From: Pseudomonas sp. Q1-7
Lineage (GTDB): Bacteria > Pseudomonadota > Gammaproteobacteria > Pseudomonadales > Pseudomonadaceae
Direction: 5' to 3'
NCBI RefSeq assembly: GCF_028010285.1
Contig: NZ_CP116304.1
Span: 2,372,501 to 2,436,500, forward strand
Length of the DNA stretch: 64,000 nucleotides
Positions 18,494 to 26,239 of the stretch are shown one piece after another (the stretch's first letter is position 1; each line of letters opens with the position of its first letter). Made by a program: the position numbers and the translations under genes. Below the pieces are notes generated by a model. It was not told the origin of the DNA. It searched no databases and saw nothing but the letters and a program-made list of their open reading frames with translations.

Positions 18494-20563
18494 ATGGAGC
18501 TCAAGTCTCGTAAGCCCATGTTGCGTTTCGCACCGGCCAAGGCAGGTTTCGCCTTTGCCGGTATCCTGCCGCTGCTGGTAGCCGCCCAGGCCCAGGCGGT
18601 GGAGTTCAGCTTCGCCAACGACGAAATTTCCGGTTCCCTTGATACCACCGTCTCGTACGGCCAGCTGTGGCGCGTCCAGGGTCGCGACAAGACCAACGAC
18701 GACATCAACACCAACGACGGCAACCGTAACTTCGATACTGGTCTGGTTTCCGAGGTCTACAAGATCACCTCCGACCTGGAAGCGACCTACAAGAACTACG
18801 GCATGTTCGTCCGTGGCACTGCGTTCTATGACACCCAGATCATGGACAAGCGCAATGACTACCTGGACAACAACAACCCGGCGCAGCCAAGCCAGAACTT
18901 CCCGAAGGATGACAGCTTCACTCACGAAACCCGCCACAAGGCCGGCCGTGATGCGCAGATCCTCGACGCCTACCTCTACGGCAACTGGGACGTGGCCGAC
19001 ATGCCGGTCTCCGGCCGTATCGGCAGACAGGTGTTCAACTGGGGCGAAGGCATCTTCTACCGTGGTGGCGTGAACACCACCAACCCGGTGGATGCCGCCA
19101 AGTTCCGCCTGCCGGGCTCCGAACTGAAGGAAGTGCTGGTGCCGGTGGAAGCCCTGAGCTTCAACCTCGGCCTGACCGAAAACCTGTCGATGGAAACCTT
19201 CTACCAGTGGAACTGGAAAGAATCGGCCATCGACCCGGTGGGCACCTACTACTCCGAAACCGACCTGTTCGCCGATGGCGGCAATACCGCCTATTCGACG
19301 CAACCGGCACTGCTGCCGCTGGCAGGAGCCTATTCCGCTCTTAGCGCCCAGGGGCTGGGCGGTCTGGCGGGTGGTCGCACCGTCGATGAAAACGGTGTGA
19401 TCAAGGTCGCGTCGATCCGTCCGGATATCAACGCCAAGAACGACGGCCAGTTCGGTGTGGCCTTCCGCTACATTGCCGAAGAGCTGAACTCCACCGAATT
19501 TGGCTTCTATTTCGTCAACTACCACGCCAAGGAGCCGACCATTCAGGCTGACCTTGGCAGCTACGCTGGCGCCACTCGGCAGCAAATCGCCCAGGGCGTC
19601 GTGACTGCCCAGACTATCCAGCAATTGATCCAGGGCGGCTTTAATCAGCAGCAAATCGCGCAGGTCGCCGCGGGTGGGACCACTGGGGTGCCAGCGTTCG
19701 ATGCAATCATTGGCGGCGCGCTTGCAAACATCCCGAACTTGGTTGCTGCTGGCTTGGCTGATCCAGCGTCCGAACTGTCCCAAGCTGCGAATGGCCTGGC
19801 AGTGATCGATGTAGCGAACCAAGTCAACGCCCGTCGTGAGTACGCCGAAGACATCCGCATGTACGGCTTCAGCTTCAACACCACCATCGGCGACGCGTCG
19901 GTGTTCGGTGAGCTGTCCTACCGTCCGAACCTGCCGATCGGCATCGCCACCACCAACGACCTGCTGGGCGACCTGCTGCTCCAGGCGCCGCAACTGGCGT
20001 CCGGAAGTGTCGTCAACATCGGCGGCCAGAGCGTGCAACTGGGCGACTCGATCCACAACTACGAGCGCGTAGAGGCCTACAATTCGTCCCTGGGCACCAT
20101 CTACAACTTCGGCCCGGCGCTGTCGTTCGACTCCCTGATCGGCGTGGCCGAGCTGGCGTCCGAGCACCTGCGCGGCAGTGACCTGCAATACACCGCGTTC
20201 AACGGCCAGAAGCGCTACTACTCCGGCCGTGGCAACAGCTCCTACGTCTCCGGCGGCGACCGCGACGACCAGGTCAACAAGAACGCCTACGGCTACACCC
20301 TGCTGCTTTCCGGTACCTGGAACGATGTCTACGCGGGCGTGAACCTCTCCCCCTTCGTCGTCTACAAGGACGACTTCGAGGGCAACTCCTACCAGACCGG
20401 CAACTTCATCGAGGGCCGCAAGGCTTACACCCTGGGTGTCAAGGCCAGCTACCTGAACGCTCTGGAAGCCGAGCTGCAGTACACCGAGTTCTACGGCGGC
20501 GGCCAGAACAACTCGGTACGCGACCGCGACAACATCGGTCTCAGCGTCAAGTACTCCTTCTAA
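18494..20563 (+). CDS. DUF1302 family outer-membrane beta-barrel protein
   Basis: 689 residues. A long signal peptide ends in AAQAQA before VEFSF (cleavage near residue 36). The mature part is Gly/Tyr/Asn-rich with alternating strands and finishes in VKYSF, the C-terminal aromatic signature of outer-membrane barrels. Residues ~356-437 are an Ala/Gln-rich stretch (QQIAQ repeated) with codon use unlike the rest. DUF1302 proteins are widespread in proteobacteria, usually next to DUF1329, and function is unknown. First gene of an apparent operon: the DUF1329 gene follows after 61 bp and a terminator comes after that. An RBS (GGAGTAAG) precedes ATG 18494. Confidence 0.88.
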   Translation: MELKSRKPMLRFAPAKAGFAFAGILPLLVAAQAQAVEFSFANDEISGSLDTTVSYGQLWRVQGRDKTNDDINTNDGNRNFDTGLVSEVYKITSDLEATYKNYGMFVRGTAFYDTQIMDKRNDYLDNNNPAQPSQNFPKDDSFTHETRHKAGRDAQILDAYLYGNWDVADMPVSGRIGRQVFNWGEGIFYRGGVNTTNPVDAAKFRLPGSELKEVLVPVEALSFNLGLTENLSMETFYQWNWKESAIDPVGTYYSETDLFADGGNTAYSTQPALLPLAGAYSALSAQGLGGLAGGRTVDENGVIKVASIRPDINAKNDGQFGVAFRYIAEELNSTEFGFYFVNYHAKEPTIQADLGSYAGATRQQIAQGVVTAQTIQQLIQGGFNQQQIAQVAAGGTTGVPAFDAIIGGALANIPNLVAAGLADPASELSQAANGLAVIDVANQVNARREYAEDIRMYGFSFNTTIGDASVFGELSYRPNLPIGIATTNDLLGDLLLQAPQLASGSVVNIGGQSVQLGDSIHNYERVEAYNSSLGTIYNFGPALSFDSLIGVAELASEHLRGSDLQYTAFNGQKRYYSGRGNSSYVSGGDRDDQVNKNAYGYTLLLSGTWNDVYAGVNLSPFVVYKDDFEGNSYQTGNFIEGRKAYTLGVKASYLNALEAELQYTEFYGGGQNNSVRDRDNIGLSVKYSF

Positions 20564-20624
20564 TACCGACAAGAACAAGACGGGCGCCCAGGCGCCCGAT
20601 ACGGACTCATCACGGAGAAAACCC

Positions 20625-21992
20625 ATGCTGAAAAAGCTTTCGCTGATTAGCGCCGCGGTTGCCCTGGCGCTCGCCGCTGGCAACGCCCTGGCGCAGGTTT
20701 CGGCCCAGGAAGCCGCCAAGCTCGGCGCCAGCCTGACCCCCTTCGGCGCCGAGAAGGCCGGCAACGCCGCTGGCACCATTCCCGCCTGGACTGGCGGCAT
20801 CACTCAGGTTCCGGCGGGCTACAAATCCGGCCAGCACCATCCGGACCCGTTCCCGGAAGACAAGCCGCTGTTCACCATCACCAAGGCCAACCTGGACCAG
20901 TACAAGGCCAACCTGACCCCGGGTCAGATCGCCCTGTTCAACGCCTACCCGAGCAGCTTCCAGATGCCGGTCTACCAGACCCGCCGCTCCGGCTCCGCGC
21001 CGCAGTGGGTGTATGACAACAGCATCAAGAACGCCACCTCCGCCAAGCTGCTGGATGGCGGCAACGGCTTTGCCGACGCCTACGGCAGCATCCCGTTCCC
21101 GATTCCGCAGAACGGTGTCGAGGCCCTGTGGAACCACATCACCCGCTATCGCGGTTCCTACATCGTGCGGCGTGCCTCGGAAGTGGCGGTGCAGCGCAAT
21201 GGCGACTACTCGCTGGTGACCTCGCAACAGGAAGCCCTGTTCAAGTACTACAACCCGAAAGGTTCGTACGCCGACCTGAACAACGTCCTGTTCTACTACC
21301 TGTCCTTCACCAAGAGCCCCGCCCGCCTGGCCGGTGGCGCGACCCTGGTCCACGAAACCCTCGACCAGGTGAAGGAACCGCGCCAAGCCTGGGGCTACAA
21401 CGCTGGCCAGCGTCGCGTGCGCCGTGCACCGAACCTCGCCTACGACACCCCGATCGCCGCCGCCGACGGCCTGCGTACCGCCGACGACACCGACATGTTC
21501 AACGGTGCCCCGGACCGCTATGACTGGAAACTGGTGGGCAAGAAGGAAATCTATATCCCGTACAACAACTACAAGGTTTCCAGTCCGGACATCAAATACA
21601 AGGACCTGCTGCAACCCGGCCACCTGAACCCGGCGGTCACGCGTAACGAGCTGCACCGTGTGTGGGTCGTGGAAGGCACCCTGAAGTCCGGCGCCCGCCA
21701 CATCTACTCCAAGCGCACCCTGTTCCTCGACGAGGACAGCTGGCAAGCCGCCGTGGTCGACCAGTACGACGGCCGTGGCGAGCTGTGGCGCGTATCGGTG
21801 GCCTACCTGAAGAACTACTACGACCTGCCGACCACCTGGTCCGCGCTGGACGTGTTCCACGACCTGCAGGCCCGCCGTTACCACGTGCAGAACCTGGACA
21901 ACGAAGAACCGACCACCATCGACTTCACCCAGGCCATTCCGGACGATGGCTACTTCAAGCCGTCCGCCCTGCGTCGTCGCGGTACCCGCTAA
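20625..21992 (+). CDS. DUF1329 family periplasmic protein (LolB-like fold)
   Basis: 455 residues with a clear signal peptide (MLKKLSLISAAVALALAAGNALA), so it is periplasmic or outer-membrane associated. Conserved DUF1329 features include IPAWTGGITQVPAGY at the mature start and a run of aromatic-rich strands. The family is related to the LolA/LolB lipoprotein-carrier fold, which suggests handling of a lipid or hydrophobic ligand; that is inference. Paired with the DUF1302 gene upstream and followed by an intrinsic terminator. Confidence 0.9.
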   Translation: MLKKLSLISAAVALALAAGNALAQVSAQEAAKLGASLTPFGAEKAGNAAGTIPAWTGGITQVPAGYKSGQHHPDPFPEDKPLFTITKANLDQYKANLTPGQIALFNAYPSSFQMPVYQTRRSGSAPQWVYDNSIKNATSAKLLDGGNGFADAYGSIPFPIPQNGVEALWNHITRYRGSYIVRRASEVAVQRNGDYSLVTSQQEALFKYYNPKGSYADLNNVLFYYLSFTKSPARLAGGATLVHETLDQVKEPRQAWGYNAGQRRVRRAPNLAYDTPIAAADGLRTADDTDMFNGAPDRYDWKLVGKKEIYIPYNNYKVSSPDIKYKDLLQPGHLNPAVTRNELHRVWVVEGTLKSGARHIYSKRTLFLDEDSWQAAVVDQYDGRGELWRVSVAYLKNYYDLPTTWSALDVFHDLQARRYHVQNLDNEEPTTIDFTQAIPDDGYFKPSALRRRGTR

Positions 21993-22005
21993 GCGACACC
22001 CGAAG

Positions 22006-22041
22006 GAAGAAGGCCGCTCTCGTAGCGGCCTTCTTCTTTTT
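22006..22041 (+). terminator. Intrinsic terminator after the DUF1329 gene
   Basis: Perfect 13-bp stem GAAGAAGGCCGCT / AGCGGCCTTCTTC, loop of 5 nt, then TTTTT. Ends the DUF1302-DUF1329 transcript. Confidence 0.9.
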
Positions 22042-22088
22042 GGGAGGAGCCGACTGAAGGCTGGACGAAGGGATGCCGCGCGGCTGAA

Positions 22089-22180
22089 GGTTGGTGCGGG
22101 CCACGCGGGTCCGGGCGAAGCGAGGCCCAATGTTTCACCGAAAATCCCGCCTGTTGGGCTTCGCAGGCTCAGCGCCAAGC
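22089..22180. repeat. Dispersed ~90-bp repeat, copy A
   Basis: Starts GGTTGGTGCGGGCC, contains GAAGCGAGGCCCAA and TTGGGCTTCGCAGGCTCAGCG. Same family as copies at 26001-26091 and (reverse orientation) 38493-38535. Imperfect dyad symmetry; this copy has lost its outer CGTAGG/CCTACG ends. Confidence 0.7.
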
Positions 22181-22350
22181 AGCGAAGGCGGAAGGGCCGA
22201 TACAAACGCTGAAGGCTAATCGAAGGAGCTTGTCCCGGCCTTGGTCCGAGCGAACCCGGTCCAACCTCCAGCCATGATCCTCGATCTAGGGCTCGTCGCT
22301 CACGGTTACAGAGCGCCACGGGTGATTAACAAAACATAACGTCCCGCCGA

Positions 22351-22380
22351 TTGTGCGCGCTTTCCAAAGCTGGCTAGGAT
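22351..22380 (+). promoter_or_regulatory. Candidate promoter for the YCF48-MMPL operon
   Basis: TTGTGC (22351-22356), an 18-bp spacer, TAGGAT (22375-22380), about 55 bp before the start codon. The rest of 22181-22435 shows nothing else recognisable. Confidence 0.35.
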
Positions 22381-22435
22381 TACTGCGCCTGCCTGCCCGG
22401 GACAGGTCCATCTATAACAAAAAGGGGAAAGGTGT

Positions 22436-23524
22436 ATGAGTGAGCCCGTCATGCGGCGCACCCCGTCCGGCCTCTCCGTGGAGAGCCTCCACAAGCCGAC
22501 GTTCCGCTTCCACTCGCCGCTGGCCAAAGCGCTCTCGCTGTTCAGTGTGCTCTCTGTCCTCGCTGTCGCCGCCGTGCCCATTACCGCATCCGCGCTGGCC
22601 GCCGACGCGCCGATCCTCTCCATCGAGTCGCCCAAGGCGGTAAGCAGCCTGCTGCTCGATGTCGCCCACGCCGGCAAGCGCCTGGTGGCCGTCGGCGACC
22701 GTGGGCACATCCTCTATTCCGATGACAACGGCAAATCCTGGACCCAGGCCAAGGTGCCGACCCGCCAGATGCTGACCGCTGTCTATTTCGTCGATGGCCA
22801 GAAAGGCTGGGCCGTCGGCCACGACGCGCAGATCCTCTCCAGTGAGGACGGCGGCGCTACCTGGACCGTGCAGTTCGAAGACCTGCAGCGCGAAGCGCCG
22901 CTGCTGGACGTCTGGTTCAAGGACGCCAGCACCGGTTTCGCCGTGGGGGCCTATGGCGCCCTGATGGCCACCCGTGACGGCGGCAAGAATTGGGAAGACG
23001 TCGGCGACCGCCTGGACAACGAAGACCAGTACCACCTCAACGCCATCGCCGCGGTGAAGGACTCCGGCCTGTTCGTGGTGGGCGAGGCGGGCAGCATGTT
23101 CCGCTCCTCCGACTGGGGCGAGACCTGGGAGCGCGTCGAAAGCCCCTACGAGGGTTCGCTGTTCGGCGTGCTCGGTGCCGCCGAGCCTGGTGTGGTGATC
23201 GCCTATGGCCTGCGCGGCCACCTGTTCCGCTCCGCGGATTTCGGCAGCAGTTGGGAGACCGTGCCGCTGCAGGCCGCCAGTGGCGAGCTGGAGTTCGGTC
23301 TGTCCGGCGGCGCGCTGCTGCCCGACGGCAGCCTGGTGGTGGTCGGCCATGGCGGCAGCGTGCTCAAGAGCACCGACAATGGCCGCAGCTTCGCGGTGGT
23401 GAACCGCAGTGATCGACTGTCACTGGCCAGCGTCATCGCCGATGAGAAGGGCAACCTGATCCTGGTGGGGCAGGGTGGTGTGCGCGTGGCGTCGCCGACC
23501 GGCGCCGAGCTGGGCCAACTATAA
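22436..23524 (+). CDS. YCF48/BNR-repeat beta-propeller protein, exported
   Basis: 362 residues. A hydrophobic segment (residues ~30-52) ends in ASALAADAP, a signal peptide with an unusually long basic N-region. The mature part is a propeller built of BNR/Asp-box repeats: DNGKSWTQ, DGGATWTV, DGGKNWED, DWGETWER, DFGSSWET, DNGRSFAV. This is the YCF48/HCF136 family, known as assembly factors in photosystem II; in proteobacteria it accompanies MMPL permeases. ATG 22436 has GGGGAAAGG upstream. The MMPL gene starts 18 bp after the stop. Confidence 0.85.
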   Translation: MSEPVMRRTPSGLSVESLHKPTFRFHSPLAKALSLFSVLSVLAVAAVPITASALAADAPILSIESPKAVSSLLLDVAHAGKRLVAVGDRGHILYSDDNGKSWTQAKVPTRQMLTAVYFVDGQKGWAVGHDAQILSSEDGGATWTVQFEDLQREAPLLDVWFKDASTGFAVGAYGALMATRDGGKNWEDVGDRLDNEDQYHLNAIAAVKDSGLFVVGEAGSMFRSSDWGETWERVESPYEGSLFGVLGAAEPGVVIAYGLRGHLFRSADFGSSWETVPLQAASGELEFGLSGGALLPDGSLVVVGHGGSVLKSTDNGRSFAVVNRSDRLSLASVIADEKGNLILVGQGGVRVASPTGAELGQL

Positions 23525-23542
23525 GAAAGGCGGAGAGTTTCG

Positions 23543-25918
23543 ATGACGACCCATCACCAGGACAAGGCGACCTTCCTGGAGCGCCTGATCTTCAACAACC
23601 GGCCGACAGTGATCATTCTCTGCCTGCTGACCACCGTCCTTCTCGCCTGGCAGGCGCTGCAGGTTCGGCCGTCCACCAGCTTCGAAAAGATGATCCCGCT
23701 CCATCATCCCTACATCCAGAAGATGATCGAGCACCGCAATGACCTGGCCAATCTGGGCAACACCGTGCGTATTTCGGTGGAAGCCAAGAACGGCGACATC
23801 TTCAACAAGGAGTACATGGAGACCCTGCGTCAGATCCACGACGAGGTCTTCTACATCTCCGGGGTTGATCGCTCCGGCCTGAAGTCCCTGTGGAGCCCCA
23901 GCGTGCGCTGGACCGAGGTGACCGAGGAAGGCTTCGCCGGCGGTGAAGTGATCCCGCAGACCTACGACGGTTCCGCCGCCAGCCTGGAAGAGCTGCGCAA
24001 CAACGTGCTCAAGTCCGGCCAGATCGGCCGCCTGGTGGCCAACAACTTCAAGTCCAGCATCATCGACGTGCCGTTGCTCGAGTCCTACCCGGACCCGAAC
24101 GACCAGGGCACGCTGCTGAAGCTCGACTACCGCCAGTTCTCCCATGAGCTGGAAGAGAAGATCCGCGACAAGTACCAGCAACAGAACCCCAACGTGAAGG
24201 TCCACATCGTCGGCTTCGCGAAGAAGGTGGGTGACCTGATCGATGGCCTGATCATGGTGGTGGGCTTCTTCGGCATCGCCTTCCTGGTCACCCTGGTGCT
24301 GCTCTACTGGTTCAGCTGGTGTATCCGCAGCACCATCTCGGTGCTCTGCACCACCCTGATTGCGGTGATCTGGCAGTTGGGCCTGATGCACCTGGCCGGG
24401 TTCGGCCTGGACCCCTATTCCATGCTGGTGCCCTTCCTGATCTTCGCCATCGGCATCTCCCACGGGGTGCAGAAGATCAACGGTATCGCCCTGCAATCCA
24501 GTGATTCCGACAACGCCCTGACAGCCGCGCGGCGTACCTTCCGCCAGCTGTTCCTGCCGGGCATGATCGCCATCCTGGTGGATGCGGTGGGCTTCATCAC
24601 CCTGCTGGTCATCGATATCGGCGTGATTCGCGAACTGGCCATCGGTGCCTCCATCGGCGTGGCCGTGATCGTCTTCACCAACCTGATCCTGCTGCCGGTG
24701 TCCATCTCCTACATCGGCATCAGCAAGCGGGCCATCGAGCGCAGCAAGCGCGACGCCCAGCGTGATCATCGCTTCTGGCGCCTGCTGTCCAACTTCGCTC
24801 ATCCGGTGGTGGCGCCCATCTCCGTGGTGATTGCCCTGATCGCCTTCGGTGGCGGCCTCTGGTACAGCCAGAACCTGAAGATCGGCGACCTCGACCAGGG
24901 GGCTCCGGAGCTGCGCCCGGACTCGCGCTACAACCAGGACAACAACTTCATCATCAACAACTACTCCACCAGCTCCGACGTACTGGTGGTCATGGTCAAG
25001 ACCGGCCCCGAGGGCTGCTCCACCCATGAGGCCCTGGCGCCGGTGGACGAGCTGATGTGGAAGATGGAGAACACCCCGGGCGTGCAGTCCGCGATCTCCA
25101 TGGTCACCGTCTCCAAGCAGGTGATCAAAGGGATGAACGAAGGCAACCTGAAGTGGGAAACCCTGTCCCGCAACCAGGACGTGCTGAACAACTCCATCAG
25201 CCGCGCCGAGGGCCTGTACAACTCCGACTGCTCCGTGGCGCCGGTGCTGGTGTTCCTCAATGACCACAAGGCCGAGACCCTGACCCGCGCCGTGAACGCG
25301 GTGAAGGAATTCGCCCAGCAGCACAACCGCGAAGGCCTGGAGTTCATCCTGGCGGCCGGTAACGCCGGTATCGAGGCCGCCACCAACCAGGTGATCGCCC
25401 AGGCGGAGCTGACCATCCTGATCCTGGTGTACATCTGTGTGGCGGTGATGTGCCTGATCACCTTCCGCTCCGTGGCGGCCACCCTGTGCATCGTGCTGCC
25501 GCTGATCCTCACCTCGGTGCTGGGCAACGCGCTGATGGCCTTCCTCGGCATTGGCGTGAAAGTGGCCACCCTGCCGGTGATCGCGCTGGGCGTGGGTATC
25601 GGCGTGGACTACGGCATCTACATCTACAGCCGCCTGGAGAGCTTCCTGCGTGCCGGCCTGCCGCTGCAGGAGGCCTACTACGAAACCCTGAAGTCCACCG
25701 GCAAGGCCGTGCTGTTCACGGGCCTGTGCCTGGCCATCGGCGTGGTCACTTGGATCTTCTCGGCCATCAAGTTCCAGGCCGACATGGGCCTGATGCTGAC
25801 CTTCATGCTCCTCTGGAACATGTTCGGTGCCCTGTGGCTGCTGCCGGCCCTGGCACGCTTCCTGATCAAGCCCGAGAAGCTGGCGGGCAAGGTCGGTGGT
25901 TCGCTGCTGGCTCACTGA
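23543..25918 (+). CDS. MMPL/RND-superfamily inner-membrane permease
   Basis: 791 residues with two repeated halves, each a transmembrane helix, a large periplasmic domain and a five-helix bundle. First helix FNNRPTVIILCLLTTVLLAW; the bundles contain VPFLIFAIGISHGVQ and LPVIALGVGIGVDYGIYIYS, where GVDYGIY is the RND/MMPL proton-relay-type motif. Family members export lipids or other hydrophobic molecules by proton motive force. Directly downstream of the YCF48 gene, with GGCGGAG as ribosome-binding site. No membrane-fusion protein or TolC gene is adjacent, unlike drug RND pumps. Confidence 0.9.
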   Translation: MTTHHQDKATFLERLIFNNRPTVIILCLLTTVLLAWQALQVRPSTSFEKMIPLHHPYIQKMIEHRNDLANLGNTVRISVEAKNGDIFNKEYMETLRQIHDEVFYISGVDRSGLKSLWSPSVRWTEVTEEGFAGGEVIPQTYDGSAASLEELRNNVLKSGQIGRLVANNFKSSIIDVPLLESYPDPNDQGTLLKLDYRQFSHELEEKIRDKYQQQNPNVKVHIVGFAKKVGDLIDGLIMVVGFFGIAFLVTLVLLYWFSWCIRSTISVLCTTLIAVIWQLGLMHLAGFGLDPYSMLVPFLIFAIGISHGVQKINGIALQSSDSDNALTAARRTFRQLFLPGMIAILVDAVGFITLLVIDIGVIRELAIGASIGVAVIVFTNLILLPVSISYIGISKRAIERSKRDAQRDHRFWRLLSNFAHPVVAPISVVIALIAFGGGLWYSQNLKIGDLDQGAPELRPDSRYNQDNNFIINNYSTSSDVLVVMVKTGPEGCSTHEALAPVDELMWKMENTPGVQSAISMVTVSKQVIKGMNEGNLKWETLSRNQDVLNNSISRAEGLYNSDCSVAPVLVFLNDHKAETLTRAVNAVKEFAQQHNREGLEFILAAGNAGIEAATNQVIAQAELTILILVYICVAVMCLITFRSVAATLCIVLPLILTSVLGNALMAFLGIGVKVATLPVIALGVGIGVDYGIYIYSRLESFLRAGLPLQEAYYETLKSTGKAVLFTGLCLAIGVVTWIFSAIKFQADMGLMLTFMLLWNMFGALWLLPALARFLIKPEKLAGKVGGSLLAH

Positions 25919-25936
25919 GCCCGGCAGCGGGACAAG

Positions 25937-25964
25937 AAACCGCGGCCCTGGCCGCGGTTTTTTT
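25937..25964 (+). terminator. Intrinsic terminator after the MMPL gene
   Basis: Stem AAACCGCGGCC / GGCCGCGGTTT with a 2-nt loop and a T run to 25964. Confidence 0.9.
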
Positions 25965-26000
25965 ATGGGCGTGATCTGGGGGCCTGGCCACCTCGGACTC

Positions 26001-26091
26001 CGTAGGTTGGTGCGGGCCACTCTGGTCCGAGCGCAGCGAGGCCCAACAACCCGCACATCGCTGGGCTTCGCAGGCTCAGCGCCAGCCTACG
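26001..26091. repeat. Dispersed ~90-bp repeat, copy B (most complete)
   Basis: Bounded by CGTAGGTTGG and CCAGCCTACG, a 9/10 inverted repeat, with inner GAGCGCAGCGAGGCCCAAC and TGGGCTTCGCAGGCTC. Lies in the ~320-bp gap between the MMPL and batD genes; the remaining gap (26092-26239) shows no other feature. Confidence 0.75.
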
Positions 26092-26239
26092 AAATGCCCT
26101 TGGCCCAGCCTTGCAGCCAGCTAGCGTCGCAGGCAGGGCCGGTGACTCATGCCACGCGCAATGGGCGTGGTTCCCCACGTTCAAATGAATTCGCTACCAC
26201 CGGGAAAGGCCCAGGATTAGCCCCCGGTCGCGGGGACGG

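Noticed and set aside
19600-19680. CRISPR-like repeats from the QQIAQ coding repeats
   Set aside because: Only two short, imperfect copies inside a coding frame; no spacer structure or cas genes.
18248-20803. 851-codon minus-strand frame opposite DUF1302
   Set aside because: Antisense to a conserved outer-membrane protein gene; no domain recognised.
23519-26056. 845-codon minus-strand frame opposite the MMPL gene
   Set aside because: His/Gln/Asp-rich antisense translation without family resemblance; the MMPL frame is clearly real.
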